Below are positions 27,402-36,769 of a DNA stretch of 64,000 nt, one piece after another (position 1 is the first letter of the stretch; each line of letters opens with the position of its first letter). The translations under genes and the position numbers were made by a program. The stretch spans positions 186,001-250,000 of the forward strand of contig NZ_JBDQQR010000004.1 of assembly GCF_039888675.1 (NCBI RefSeq). Direction: 5' to 3'. Origin of the DNA: Mesorhizobium sp. CAU 1732. GTDB taxonomy: Bacteria > Pseudomonadota > Alphaproteobacteria > Rhizobiales > Rhizobiaceae. The notes beneath the pieces were generated by a model. It saw only the letters and a program-made list of their open reading frames with translations, had not been told where the DNA came from and did not search any database.

Positions 27402-29372
27402 ATGAATCGTGAGGATAAGGATCTGGGGATGGCCACGACCATCACCCGGCGAAATTTCATTCAGGGCGTCGCCGTTGCCGCGGCGTCGTCGTCGATGCTG
27501 GCGTCCGGTGGATCCGCCCACGCGTCGGCTTCGTCTCCCGCGACCGGTGAGACCTATCCGCCGATGCGGACCGGGATGCGTGGCATGCATCCCGGCTCGT
27601 TCGAGGCGGCGCACGACCTTCGCGACGGCGCGACGTTCGGTGCGCCCGAGAACACGGATGAACTTTACGATCTGGTCGTTGTCGGTGGCGGGCTCAGCGG
27701 CCTGGCGTCCGCCCACTTCTTTCGCAAGCGGTTCGGGAACGACGCCAAGATCCTCATCATCGATAATCATGACGATTTCGGCGGGCACGCGAAGCGAAAC
27801 GAATTCGAACATGAGGGCAAGATTCTCATGGCGAACGGAGGGTCGTCCTACCTCGTCGGCCCGTCCTATTGGACCAACGAGGCGAAAACCGTCCTGTCGG
27901 ATCTCGGGATCGCCAAGGGTCACGAGGCTGACCGGGTCGACCGCGACCTCTATAAAGGCCTGGGGATGGCCCCCTCGACGTTCTTCCGTGGCGACGTTTA
28001 TGGCGAGGACCGCCTTGTAGCAGGCGGGACGCCGCAGAATCCGACAGAGGAATTTCTCGCCAGAACCCCGTTCCCGGATCAGGTCGGGCAGGATTTGATG
28101 CGCCTGATCCACGGTTCGGTCGACTACCTTCCGGGCATGTCGACGGATGAGAAGATCGCCAAGCTGCGGTCGATCAGCTACCGGGATTACCTTCTGGACG
28201 TCGCGAAGGTTCATCCCGATGTCGTGCCGATCATCGGCGGTGTCTGGTGCCTGGGGCCGGATATGGGGAGCGCCTGGTTCGCATTCTTCCGCCGCCGTCC
28301 GGGATTTGACGGGCTCGGGCTGGAACGTCCGTGGGGCTCGCCGGAGGCTGAAGAGATCACGTCGGACGATTACAGCCTTCCGGCAGGAAACAGCGACGTT
28401 GCCAGACTGCTGGTGCGGGCTCTCATTCCTGAGGCTTTGCCGGAGGGCGGTCCAACCGACGTGCAGACGCAGCGCGTCGATTACCGGACGCTGGATCGCG
28501 ATGGTGCGAAGGTAAGGATCAGGCTCAGCAGCATCGTCGTGAAGGTCGAGCCGTCAGGGAAGGACCGCGCCATTTTCCGTCCCGACGACGGCGAGATAGG
28601 GGTCACCTACATCAATGACGGGAAGCTGAAGCGCGTGCGCGGCAACAATGTCGTTCTCGCATGTATGAACAACGTCATCCCCCACATCCTTCCCGAGCTC
28701 CCGCAGCCACAGAAGGACGCGCTCCACCAGGCGGTCCGCGCCGCCAACCAGATGACGAACGTGTTGTTCCGCAACTGGGAGCCGTTCGAGCAACTGAAAA
28801 CCAACAGCGTCACCTTCCCAAGCACTTTCTACGGACGCATGGCGTTGACGAGTCCACGCTATTTTGGCGACCTGACGCCTTCCACAGACCCGTCGCAGCC
28901 CATCGTCGTCTCGTTTAACACGGGCATCAATTCAGGCATCGCCTCCAACCCGTTCATGGTCGAGGGATTGCTCGGCGAGGGCGTCCCTCCGCCAGGCACC
29001 CATATGGACGACCAGTTCAGAATGATCCGTTTCGGTCTTCTCGACGCACCGTTCGAAACGTTCGAGCGTCACGTTCGCGAGCAATCCGTCGCTGCATTGT
29101 CCGGCACGTCGTTCGACCCGGCTCGCGACATCCTCGCAATCACCGTCAATAGATGGCCGCACGGTTTCACTACCGGCCGGAATACGCTGTTCGCCCAGGA
29201 CCGGGAAGCGGAGGAATCGCCGACCATCCTGGCGCGACGGCCCTTCGGACGTATCACCATCGCCAATGCGGATGCGGGGGGTGTCAGCACCGCCGGAACC
29301 GCGATTGACCAGGCTTTTCGGGCCATACGCGAGCTCGAACAGAGCAGCTTCGGATTCTACGAGCAAATCTGA
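27402..29372 (+). CDS. Spermidine dehydrogenase-like FAD oxidoreductase, Tat-exported
   Basis: A 656-residue flavoprotein from ATG 27402 (AAAAGGGGAA ribosome site). A twin-arginine signal (TTITRRNFIQGVAVAAASS) is followed by GMRGMHPGSFEAAHDLRD, typical of bacterial spermidine dehydrogenase. Next come the FAD Rossmann motif GGGLSGLASAHFF near residue 100 and a C-terminal FAD block (GGVSTAGTAIDQAFRAIREL). The family splits spermidine into 1,3-diaminopropane and 4-aminobutanal in the periplasm. GabD and GabT genes nearby can carry the C4 product via GABA to succinate, so the assignment fits the context. Confidence 0.82.
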   Translation: MNREDKDLGMATTITRRNFIQGVAVAAASSSMLASGGSAHASASSPATGETYPPMRTGMRGMHPGSFEAAHDLRDGATFGAPENTDELYDLVVVGGGLSGLASAHFFRKRFGNDAKILIIDNHDDFGGHAKRNEFEHEGKILMANGGSSYLVGPSYWTNEAKTVLSDLGIAKGHEADRVDRDLYKGLGMAPSTFFRGDVYGEDRLVAGGTPQNPTEEFLARTPFPDQVGQDLMRLIHGSVDYLPGMSTDEKIAKLRSISYRDYLLDVAKVHPDVVPIIGGVWCLGPDMGSAWFAFFRRRPGFDGLGLERPWGSPEAEEITSDDYSLPAGNSDVARLLVRALIPEALPEGGPTDVQTQRVDYRTLDRDGAKVRIRLSSIVVKVEPSGKDRAIFRPDDGEIGVTYINDGKLKRVRGNNVVLACMNNVIPHILPELPQPQKDALHQAVRAANQMTNVLFRNWEPFEQLKTNSVTFPSTFYGRMALTSPRYFGDLTPSTDPSQPIVVSFNTGINSGIASNPFMVEGLLGEGVPPPGTHMDDQFRMIRFGLLDAPFETFERHVREQSVAALSGTSFDPARDILAITVNRWPHGFTTGRNTLFAQDREAEESPTILARRPFGRITIANADAGGVSTAGTAIDQAFRAIRELEQSSFGFYEQI

Positions 29373-29405
29373 GGCATCCGCTATCAGCGAAAGAGGGAAA
29401 TCGAC

Positions 29406-29900
29406 ATGTTGAAGACTTCAATTGCCATCGTCGCCATTGCGGCGGCCCACCTGTTGCCGGCAGGCTTCGCGCATGCCAGCGACGAAGGGTACCGCGACGC
29501 GCGCGAATTGATCGCCAAGGAGTTTCTTGGTGTTTGGGAGGCCGATCTCGATCAATCGAGCTTCGAGGGCAACGCTCCGCTGCGGGCGCTCAGGACGTTC
29601 CAGTTCACCGAGGAAGGCAAAGTGCTCGTCACGTTCATGACGTGGCCGTCCAACGGCAATTTCTCGATGGGGCACTGGGCCGCGCAGACCGACGGAACAC
29701 CGGGGATCGAGTACCACATACGGGCCGGGTCGATACCGTACAACACAATAGAACTCACGGCGACCGACGAGCGTTCGCTTGACCTTCGCGTATTGCGGCA
29801 TGGCGAGGAATCTCTCGCCGCCACGTATGAGCTCTCGGAAGATGGCGAGACATTGAACTATTCGTACGGTCAGACCACGATTGTCTACAACAAGCTGTAA
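29406..29900 (+). CDS. Small periplasmic protein following spermidine dehydrogenase
   Basis: A 164-residue protein with an N-terminal signal peptide (IAIVAIAAAHLLPAGFAHA, cleavage about residue 24) and a beta-rich body (LRALRTFQFTEEGKVLVTFM; LSEDGETLNYSYGQTTIVYN). No haem or metal motif is visible. It starts 33 bp after the dehydrogenase and ends at a terminator, so the two are co-expressed. It could be a chaperone or accessory subunit for the exported flavoprotein. The family is not recognised. Confidence 0.7.
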   Translation: MLKTSIAIVAIAAAHLLPAGFAHASDEGYRDARELIAKEFLGVWEADLDQSSFEGNAPLRALRTFQFTEEGKVLVTFMTWPSNGNFSMGHWAAQTDGTPGIEYHIRAGSIPYNTIELTATDERSLDLRVLRHGEESLAATYELSEDGETLNYSYGQTTIVYNKL

Positions 29901-29917
29901 TCGATCGCCTCGAAACG

Positions 29918-29952
29918 AAGACGCCGACCTGCAAACCGGTCGGCGTCTTTTC
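29918..29952 (+). terminator. Rho-independent terminator, possibly bidirectional
   Basis: AAGACGCCGACC and GGTCGGCGTCTT form a perfect 12 bp stem with an 8-base loop, followed by a T-run. It closes the spermidine dehydrogenase unit and faces the convergent gabD unit, where the complementary A-run could serve as well. Confidence 0.88.
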
Positions 29953-29976
29953 GTGGACGTCAGGTCCGCCCGGCAG

Positions 29977-30102
29977 CTATCGCATCGCTAGCGCGACAAT
30001 GAGCACCGCCCCAAAAACAGCGATGCAATAGATCACCGCCAGCAACGTGTCGGTCGGTCCCGGCTTCCGGAGTGATCGGGTGGGTTCGATCCGACGCTCC
30101 AT
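29977..30102 (-). CDS. 41-residue single-pass membrane protein downstream of gabD
   Basis: A short frame from ATG 30102 to TAG 29977, with a GGGAG ribosome site seven bases before the start. The first 18 residues are basic (MERRIEPTRSLRKPG), then one membrane helix (LLAVIYCIAVFGAVLIVALA) ends at MR. It lies 40 bp behind gabD on the same strand and directly before the terminator, so it is likely co-transcribed. Its function is unknown. Confidence 0.6.
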   Translation of the reverse strand: MERRIEPTRSLRKPGPTDTLLAVIYCIAVFGAVLIVALAMR

Positions 30103-30142
30103 TGCGCGCTCCCGTGTGGACCTTTGGCGGGACACTAACCCG

Positions 30143-31597
30143 TCAGCCGACATTCGCGAAATGAAGCGTCTTCATTTCAAGGAACTCGTTGATGCCGTGA
30201 CGCGATCCCTCACGGCCCAGTCCGGATTCCTTGACGCCGCCGAATGGGGCGACTTCGGTTGAGACCGAACCCGAATTAATGCCGACCATGCCGAATTCCA
30301 GCTCGTCTGAAACCTTGAAACAGCGGCCCATGTCGCGCGTGTAGATATAGGCAGCGAGACCGAAGGGGGTGTCGTTCGCCATGGCGACCGCTTCGTCGTC
30401 GGAGGCGAACCGGAAGATCGGGGCGACGGGCCCGAACGTCTCTTCGCGCGCAACGGCCATGTCGGGTGTAGCGCCCATCAGTACGGTCGGGTCGAAGTAG
30501 AGGCCGCCGCGCGCTTTGCCACCCGTCAGCACCTTTGCCCCTTTGGCCAGCGCGTCCTCGATGTGCCGCTGGATCTTGGCGATGGCCGCTTCGTTGATCA
30601 TGGGCCCGATCTCCGTATCCGCTTCGCGCCCGTCGCCGACGACCAAGGCGGCCGCACGTTGCGTGAGTTTGACGGCAAAATCGTCCGCGACGTCTTCATG
30701 GACGAGGATCCTGTTGGCGCAGACGCATGTCTGTCCGCCATTGCGGAACTTGCTGGTCATGACCCCTTCGATCGCCTGATCGAGGTCGGCGTCGGCGAAG
30801 ATGATAAACGGCGCGTTTCCGCCCAGTTCGAGACCCACTTTTTTCACTGTCCCGGCGCATTGCTGCATCAAGAGCTTGCCGACCGCGGTCGACCCGGTGA
30901 ATGTGAGCTTCCTCACCGCGTCGCTCCGGGTCATCGCTTCGCCGATCGCCGCCGGCTTGCCGGTGACGACGTTGACGACGCCTTTCGGGATTCCGGCCCG
31001 CTCCGCGAGCAGAGCCAGGGCCAGCGCGGAGTATGGCGTGAGTTCGGACGGCTTGATGACGATGGTGCAGCCAGCGGCGAGGGCGGGCGCGGCTTTGCGG
31101 GTGATCATCGCGGTGGGGAAGTTCCACGGCGTTATTGCTGCGACGACACCTATCGGTTGCTTCTGCACCAAAATCCGCTTGTCGGCTGTCGCAGCCGGGA
31201 TGGTCTCGCCGTAGACGCGTTTGGCCTCCTCGGCGAACCATTTGATAAAGGAAGCGCCGTAGGCGATCTCGCCGCGCGACTCGTGCAATGGCTTGCCTTG
31301 TTCAGCGGTCATGATCGCGGCGAGGTCGTCCTGATGTTGCAGCAGGAGGTCGTGCCATGCGTGCAGGAGCGTGGCACGCTGCGCCGCCGGCACTGTCCGC
31401 CACGTCTTGAACGCCTCGGCGGCGGCCGCGATCGCTCGCTCCGTTTCGACCGCGCCGCTGTTCGGCACCGTACCGATAACGTCGCCGCTTGCCGGGTTGA
31501 CGACCTCGATCGTCGAGCCGTCGTCTGCGGGAACCCATCCCCCGGCAATGGTATTCGTTTCGATGAATAAGGTCTGATCCCGCAACGTCAAAGCCAT
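30143..31597 (-). CDS. gabD: Succinate-semialdehyde dehydrogenase
   Basis: A 484-residue aldehyde dehydrogenase, the usual GabD length. Catalytic residues are visible: Asn159 (TPWNFPTAM), Glu257 (LELGGNAPF) and Cys291 (GGQTCVCANR). The neighbour of the nucleophile is also Cys-containing (CVC). It oxidises succinic semialdehyde to succinate with NAD(P)+; some relatives also accept 4-aminobutanal. With gabT and the spermidine dehydrogenase it completes a route from polyamine to the TCA cycle. It is transcribed toward the dehydrogenase, with a shared terminator between them. Confidence 0.93.
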   Translation of the reverse strand: MALTLRDQTLFIETNTIAGGWVPADDGSTIEVVNPASGDVIGTVPNSGAVETERAIAAAAEAFKTWRTVPAAQRATLLHAWHDLLLQHQDDLAAIMTAEQGKPLHESRGEIAYGASFIKWFAEEAKRVYGETIPAATADKRILVQKQPIGVVAAITPWNFPTAMITRKAAPALAAGCTIVIKPSELTPYSALALALLAERAGIPKGVVNVVTGKPAAIGEAMTRSDAVRKLTFTGSTAVGKLLMQQCAGTVKKVGLELGGNAPFIIFADADLDQAIEGVMTSKFRNGGQTCVCANRILVHEDVADDFAVKLTQRAAALVVGDGREADTEIGPMINEAAIAKIQRHIEDALAKGAKVLTGGKARGGLYFDPTVLMGATPDMAVAREETFGPVAPIFRFASDDEAVAMANDTPFGLAAYIYTRDMGRCFKVSDELEFGMVGINSGSVSTEVAPFGGVKESGLGREGSRHGINEFLEMKTLHFANVG

Positions 31598-31998
31598 GTC
31601 GCTTCAAATCTCCATGTTCGCTCCGAAGGATCGCGCTTTGATCGCCGCAGATTATGCCGAACATCGGAGGTCCGCGTTGCAACGATCCGTTTCAAGCCAC
31701 CGAAACGGTGTCGTATGCCGCGCGTGCGACATATTTTGCGCGGACCTCGAACATCAGGGAGCAGAGCTTTGTCCGAAAACACGATTGCCTATGGCGAAGT
31801 TTCGAAGGTGGCGATACATGTCGGCCGCGTCGTCAACCTGGCGCCGCGGAACATCGCTGGCTTCCAGTCGGAAGTGCTGATCCTAGGGCAGCGAGCGCCC
31901 CGGACGAGGTCATGATCCTGTCGCCGCTCGGCGAGACCGTCGTCGGCAACCGGGTGTTTTAGACCAAGTCTGCTTGCGACAGACCGGCCGCCGGTCGT
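31598..31998. other. Intergenic between gabD and the Lrp gene, possible decayed frame
   Basis: On the plus strand about 31770-31961, two overlapping frames could be joined by one shift: NTIAYGEVSKVAIHVGRVVN and then APDEVMILSPLGETVVG. They may be a short dead gene. No product is recognised. The gabD promoter should lie at the left end, but no clear boxes were found. Confidence 0.3.
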
Positions 31999-32490
31999 TC
32001 ACTCCGAGCCGAGCAGAAACTTCAACGGAACGTGTTCCCGCTGGATTATCGTCTTGATGACGACATAACTGAAGTACTTCTCCACGCCGATGTTCCGTTC
32101 GAGAATTCCTTCCATCATTTCCTGATAGGCGCTGATGGAGGGGATGAGAAACTTCAGCAGGTAATCATAACCACCACTCACCAGGTGGCACTCCTGCAGA
32201 GCCTCGTACCGTCGGATTTCCGCTTCGAACTTGATGAAGTCGTTGCGCTTGTGATCGTCGAGCGTGACCTCGGTGAACACTGTCATGTGGTCGACGAGTT
32301 TGGCCATGTTCAACGTCGCGTTGAAGCTCGATATGTATCCCGATCTCTCGAGCCTCTTGACGCGCGCCAGGCACGGGCTGGGGGACAGCCCGACCGCGTC
32401 GGCGAGTTCGACGTTGCTGATTCTGGAGTTGCCCTGAAGCTGAGCCAAAATGTTGATGTCGATCCTGTCCAGCTTAGGCATCCCAACCAT
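31999..32490 (-). CDS. Lrp/AsnC family transcriptional regulator
   Basis: A 163-residue protein with the Lrp helix-turn-helix (RISNVELADAVGLSPSPCLA, followed by RVKRLERSGYI) and the RAM/AsnC ligand-binding domain (ECHLVSGGYDYLLKF). An alternative ATG three codons in (MPKLDRIDIN) is equally plausible. Lrp proteins sense amino acids. Lying between gabD and gabT, this one probably controls the GABA genes in response to GABA or a related amino acid. Confidence 0.9.
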   Translation of the reverse strand: MVGMPKLDRIDINILAQLQGNSRISNVELADAVGLSPSPCLARVKRLERSGYISSFNATLNMAKLVDHMTVFTEVTLDDHKRNDFIKFEAEIRRYEALQECHLVSGGYDYLLKFLIPSISAYQEMMEGILERNIGVEKYFSYVVIKTIIQREHVPLKFLLGSE

Positions 32491-32515
32491 TTTGACTTGT
32501 TCCTCTTGAATTCGC

Positions 32516-33238
32516 TTATGCGCGAAGCGTCTCCTGATGAGCTTTCACCAGTTCGGCCATGCTGTTAAAGCGAAAATCGTAACGAGGCATTTCACCGGGG
32601 TCCATCGTCGCGCCGAAGCCTGTCTGCTCATGGCGGCGATAAATCCAGCAGGATTTCAGTCCGTGCCTGTTGGCGGGCGCATGGTCGTGGAACATGCTCT
32701 CGGCGGTGTGCAGGATTTCCTGGCGCTCTACGCCGATCGTGCGCAGTTTCTGAAGCATGTACTCGAAGTTGCGGTCCGACGGCTTGTACGAGCCGCAGTC
32801 CTCGGCGGTATAGACCGCGTCGAATTCGACGCCGAGCTTTTGCTTACTCGCCTCGAAGCTGCGGTTGTCGACGTTCGAAAGGATCACCAGCTTGAAATGC
32901 TTCTTGAGATACTGCAGCGCGCCCGCCGAGTCGCTGAACGCGGGCCAGTCCTTGATGGACCTGCCATATGCAGCACACTCATCCTCGGTGGCGCTTACCC
33001 CCCATTCCTCCGCCAGCCGCTTGTATACGATCGACAGCAGTTCGCTGTAGTTCTTGGCAGGCGTCTGCGCTTGCTGGCTTGATTCGTGGCGGGCGTGCGC
33101 CTCGAGCACGGTATCGCGATCGAGTTGCCGGTCGACCCGCGACGTCAAAGGCTTCAATCCCTCGAACATCCCCGATTCCCAGTCGATCAGGGTGCCGTAA
33201 CAATCGAAGGTAAGCGCCTTGAAGTCTGTGAGTTTCAT
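32516..33238 (-). CDS. HAD-superfamily hydrolase, haloacid dehalogenase type II-like
   Basis: A 240-residue protein from ATG 33238, preceded on its strand by a purine-rich stretch; the longer frame upstream lacks family similarity. HAD motifs: FDCYGTLIDWE (motif I, nucleophilic Asp), LVILSNVDN (motif II), YKPSDRNFEYML (motif III Lys) and FHDHAPANRHGLKSCWI (motif IV region, with His in place of the second Asp-containing segment of many homologues). It may dephosphorylate or dehalogenate a small acid. It lies immediately upstream of the Lrp gene and is likely co-transcribed with it. Confidence 0.82.
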   Translation of the reverse strand: MKLTDFKALTFDCYGTLIDWESGMFEGLKPLTSRVDRQLDRDTVLEAHARHESSQQAQTPAKNYSELLSIVYKRLAEEWGVSATEDECAAYGRSIKDWPAFSDSAGALQYLKKHFKLVILSNVDNRSFEASKQKLGVEFDAVYTAEDCGSYKPSDRNFEYMLQKLRTIGVERQEILHTAESMFHDHAPANRHGLKSCWIYRRHEQTGFGATMDPGEMPRYDFRFNSMAELVKAHQETLRA

Positions 33239-33611
33239 TGCCGTATCCTTTTGTCCGGGCGAGGGCCCGTTTTGCCCATAGGAACCGCTCCGTTTCCGGC
33301 AGCCCGCCAAAGTTGAGCGGAGCGAATTCCAATTTCGATGGCAGCGATCATATCGATTGTGACGATAAAGTCGCATCGATTGGACGTCGATCAGGCATAT
33401 CCCGTGCCGTTCAGCGGGCCACCGCGGCATTTTATGCCGGATGGCGGATGCGGTGTCTGAGGCCTCCGGTTGCAGTCTCTACGTGGCAGTGGGTGCCAAT
33501 TCGCGCACAGAATACAGCCCGATCTGCTGATGAGGGGAGCGATACGAGCGATACTTCCGTGAGGGCGGACGTAGCTTGATGGCATACCAACCCGACATCT
33601 GAGGTGCTGAA
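33239..33611. other. Divergent intergenic region between the HAD gene and gabT
   Basis: It should contain promoters for both directions and Lrp-type binding sites, but no strong -35/-10 pair or palindrome was identified. No gene is supported. Confidence 0.4.
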
Positions 33612-34892
33612 ATGACTGCGAATCCAAGCGGCGGCGAACACCTGCTGGCAATGAGGGAAAGGAACGTTCCGCGCGGGATTTTGACCGCGCATCCGGTGGT
33701 GGTCGACAGGGGCGCCGCCGGCGTCGTCTGGGACGTGACAGGAAAGCGCTATCTCGATTTCGTCGGCGGCATTGGTGTCCTGAACGTCGGCCACAACCAT
33801 CCGAAAGTCGTCGCTGCCGTTCGCGCCCAGCTCGAATCGATCTCGCACATGGCCTTCCAGGTCGCAGCCTATGGCGTCTACATTTCGCTGGCCGAACGGC
33901 TGAACCGTCTCATCGGGGGCACCGAAGCCTATAAGACGGTGTTTTTGACCACCGGTGCGGAGGCGGTGGAGAACGCGATCAAGATCGCAAGGAGCCACAC
34001 GGGGCGGCCGGGCGTCATAGCGTTCCGGGGCGGCTTCCACGGGCGCACCCTACTCGGTGTCACCCTGACCGGCTTCGCGCAGCCTTACAAACAGAATTTC
34101 GGCCCGTTTCCGGGCGAAATTTATCACGCGGATTATCCGGACGAATTCCGTGGCGTGTCGGTGCAGGCCGCACTCGATTCCGTCAACACCCTGCTGGCGA
34201 CTGAAATCGCGCCCGACCGCGTCGCCGCGATCATCGTCGAGCCCGTCCAGGGAGACGGAGGGTTTCTGCCGGCACCCGACGCCTTCATGCAGGGGCTGCG
34301 TGAACTCGCGGATCGCCATGGCATTGTGTTGATTATGGACGAAATCCAGACCGGCTTCGGCCGGACCGGCAAGATGTTCGGCTTCGAGCACTCCGGAGTC
34401 CGGCCGGATCTGGTCACGGTTGCGAAAAGCCTGGCTGGTGGATTCCCCTTGTCAGGCGTCGTCGGGCGGTCGGATATCATGGACGCGCCGACGCCGGGCG
34501 GACTTGGCGGTACGTACGGCGGCAACGCCGTTGCATGCGCGGCCGCGCATGCCGTTCTGGATGTCTTCCAGCAAGACGATCTGTGCGACCGGGCCGAACG
34601 GCTGGGTCGCGAATTGCGACGGGCGCTGCTCGACATGCAGGCGAAGCACGACGGGATCGGCGATGTTCGCGGCCGCGGCTTCATGCAGGCGATCGAGTTC
34701 GTCGTTTCGGGGGGCAAAGAACCCGACCCGGACCGCGCGCAACGCGTCGTCGACCGGGCACGCGAGGGCGGTCTGTTGATCATCAAATGCGGCGTCCACC
34801 GCAATGTGGTGCGATTCCTCGCACCACTCGTCATATCCGACGAAGAATTAAGCGAAGCGATTAAAATCCTCGATCTCGCGCTCGTTGATTGA
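33612..34892 (+). CDS. gabT: 4-aminobutyrate aminotransferase
   Basis: A 426-residue class III PLP aminotransferase. Lys272 (VTVAKSLAGG) binds PLP and Asp243 (LIMDEIQTGFGRTG) contacts the pyridine nitrogen; FHGRTLLGVTLTG is typical for GABA transaminases. It moves the amino group of GABA to 2-oxoglutarate, giving succinic semialdehyde for GabD. It is divergent from the HAD-Lrp pair. A GAGGTG ribosome site precedes ATG 33612. Confidence 0.92.
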   Translation: MTANPSGGEHLLAMRERNVPRGILTAHPVVVDRGAAGVVWDVTGKRYLDFVGGIGVLNVGHNHPKVVAAVRAQLESISHMAFQVAAYGVYISLAERLNRLIGGTEAYKTVFLTTGAEAVENAIKIARSHTGRPGVIAFRGGFHGRTLLGVTLTGFAQPYKQNFGPFPGEIYHADYPDEFRGVSVQAALDSVNTLLATEIAPDRVAAIIVEPVQGDGGFLPAPDAFMQGLRELADRHGIVLIMDEIQTGFGRTGKMFGFEHSGVRPDLVTVAKSLAGGFPLSGVVGRSDIMDAPTPGGLGGTYGGNAVACAAAHAVLDVFQQDDLCDRAERLGRELRRALLDMQAKHDGIGDVRGRGFMQAIEFVVSGGKEPDPDRAQRVVDRAREGGLLIIKCGVHRNVVRFLAPLVISDEELSEAIKILDLALVD

Positions 34893-35498
34893 TGCGTGAG
34901 TGAGCCCGAATAGGCCTCGGTATAAGAGCGGCCCGGCTTTGTCGTGGATCAAGTTGGCCGATGCCAATCGGGGCTGGATCGCCTGGAGAATGGACTGCGT
35001 AGGCTTGTGCATATCGGCATGGCTACGCGCTTCAGCTATGTCCGGCGTCGATGCGGCGAGGCGGTTTTTAGTGTCGCCACTCTTCGTGAATGCTGGGCTT
35101 TTGGTACCCGCGATCGAGACGATCGAACGGATCGACTGTGCCGCTCGCGCCATTGCGGGTGACGGCACAGAAGAGCGCTGATGAAGGAGGTTTACTCGTC
35201 CATCTCGCCAAGTCGCACAATTTACTGGATAATTTTTTTTGCAGTGCAGCGTGAATGCAACAAATCAAATGTGTGGGTGGCGATCACCGGCAATTGAGGA
35301 GTCCAGCTTGCTTAACTCTAGCAATGTGGCTTTGCCCGTCCTGGCTGCCGATCTGCCGCCATTCATGTCCGTAGAGCCCAATTAGCCACCGGAAGCGTAT
35401 ACCGTCTACCCGGCGCTTTCCGTGCCGTTTCCAGTCGCTCAACTTCCCCCATGGTTGCACCGCAGACTGTTGTGATCTTGCCGGTGACTGGACTTGAA
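34893..35498. other. Long non-coding or decayed stretch after gabT
   Basis: Short frames appear on both strands (for example 34900-35181) but none shows a family motif. The A/T-rich spot around 35220-35260 lacks a clear hairpin. It may be eroded DNA linked to the pseudogene that follows. Confidence 0.4.
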
Positions 35499-36000
35499 AT
35501 GCTCACCGATTTTCAGAACGAAACCCAGTTTCCCCGAGATCCCGATGTGATCGTGGTCGGTGCCGGCGCGGTCGACCTTGCATTGGCGGTTGATTTGGCC
35601 CGGGCCGGCAAACGGGCTCTGCTGTTCGAAGCAGGCAATCACGACCTGACGGATGATAGCCAGGCGTTCTTTGCAAGCCGTCTCCACGGGTAACGACATG
35701 AAGGGGGCTGCATCAGGGCCGGTTCCGAACCCTCGGCGGCACGACGACGGCATGGGGAGGGCAACTCGTGCCCCTCGATCCCATCGTTCTCGAAAGTTGC
35801 GACTGGGGGTGTCCGACTGTGGCTGGCCGATCAACCGTAGGGAACTCGACGCTGCCTACGAACTCGCCTTCGACGTCGTCGGCATGCACAAACGTATCCA
35901 TGATGGCTCCGTCTGGAAGCGGCTGAGGGTGCTGAAGGTGAACCCGCTGGTCGGCAACACATCCAGGAGTGAATCTTGGTTGACGTCATTTGGCGGCGAC
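35499..36000 (+). pseudogene. GMC-type FAD oxidoreductase, frameshifted remnant
   Basis: From ATG 35499 the frame gives PDVIVVGAGAVDLALAVDLA and GKRALLFEAG, an FAD-binding N-terminus (with Asp where Gly is usual). It stops at 35693. The match continues in other frames: TGNDMKGA, PNPRRHDDGMG, then SDCGWPINRRELDAAYELAF and WKRLRVLKVN, as in GMC sugar/alcohol dehydrogenases. At least two shifts are needed and the C-terminal catalytic half is gone. Confidence 0.65.
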
Positions 36001-36021
36001 ACAACCGTTTGCTAGGCATTC

Positions 36022-36705
36022 TTAGACACCCCGGTTGCGGAAGTAGGCAGGCATTTTGTCTTGAAGATCCTGTGCAATGGCTATGGACTGGGACAGGTGC
36101 CCGGTGAGGGCGTCGGCTGCGCCTTCGGGGTCTGCGGCCTTGAGGCGGTCGACGATCCGGCGATGGTCGGACAGGATTTGTATCACCTTGTCGCCAACCG
36201 GAAGGTGAAGTGCCCGGATCCGATCGATGTGCATGCTTTCGCGGCGTATCACGGCGTGGAGGCGCATCATGCCCGCGGAGACGAACAGCTCCCGGTGGAA
36301 TTTCTGGTCAAGCGTGGCGAAGGCCGTCAAATTCGACCCTGCGTGCTGTTCCTGTAGAGCCACGATGTTCTCCAGCGCGGCTATGAGGAGCGGATCGGGA
36401 CGCTTCGCCAATTGCACCACGATCGCGCGCTCGACGGAATTGCGCAGGAAATGCGCTTCGCGGGCCTGATCCAGATCGATCAGGCTGACGATGGTTCGTG
36501 ATTGCGGGACCATTTCGACAAGCCCGTCTTCCTGGAGCTTGAGCAGCATGTCGCGAACCGGCGTGGAACTGACCCCGTAATAGTCCTGCAACGCCTTGCG
36601 GGAAAGGATGCTGCCGGGCGCCAATTCGAGTGACACGATACGCTGCCGCATCTGCACGCTGAGTTCGAGCGCGGCGTGATGCGGCGAAGCAGTCCCGAAT
36701 GGCAT
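36022..36705 (-). CDS. GntR family regulator with FCD domain
   Basis: A 227-residue regulator; ATG 36705 is chosen for the GGAG eight bases upstream, although an in-frame ATG lies further up. The winged helix is LSRKALQDYYGVSSTPVRDM. The FCD effector domain shows EAHFLRNSVERAIV, the metal-binding Asp/His pattern DQKFHRELF, and a late His in SDHRRIVDRL. It sits 64 bp after another GntR gene on the same strand. Both point away from the TTT importer operon they probably control. Confidence 0.88.
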   Translation of the reverse strand: MPFGTASPHHAALELSVQMRQRIVSLELAPGSILSRKALQDYYGVSSTPVRDMLLKLQEDGLVEMVPQSRTIVSLIDLDQAREAHFLRNSVERAIVVQLAKRPDPLLIAALENIVALQEQHAGSNLTAFATLDQKFHRELFVSAGMMRLHAVIRRESMHIDRIRALHLPVGDKVIQILSDHRRIVDRLKAADPEGAADALTGHLSQSIAIAQDLQDKMPAYFRNRGV

Positions 36706-36769
36706 CAAAACACTCCGCGTCCACATGGCCGACTTCCGTGCTAGCGGAATAGCCGGCGAAACGCACCTG

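Noticed and set aside
31770..31961. Short plus-strand gene between gabD and the Lrp gene
   Set aside because: It needs a frameshift, has no ribosome site, and the product is not recognised; kept only as a note on the region.
34900..35181. 93-codon plus-strand frame after gabT
   Set aside because: No ribosome site with a plausible protein pattern, and nothing recognisable in the translation.
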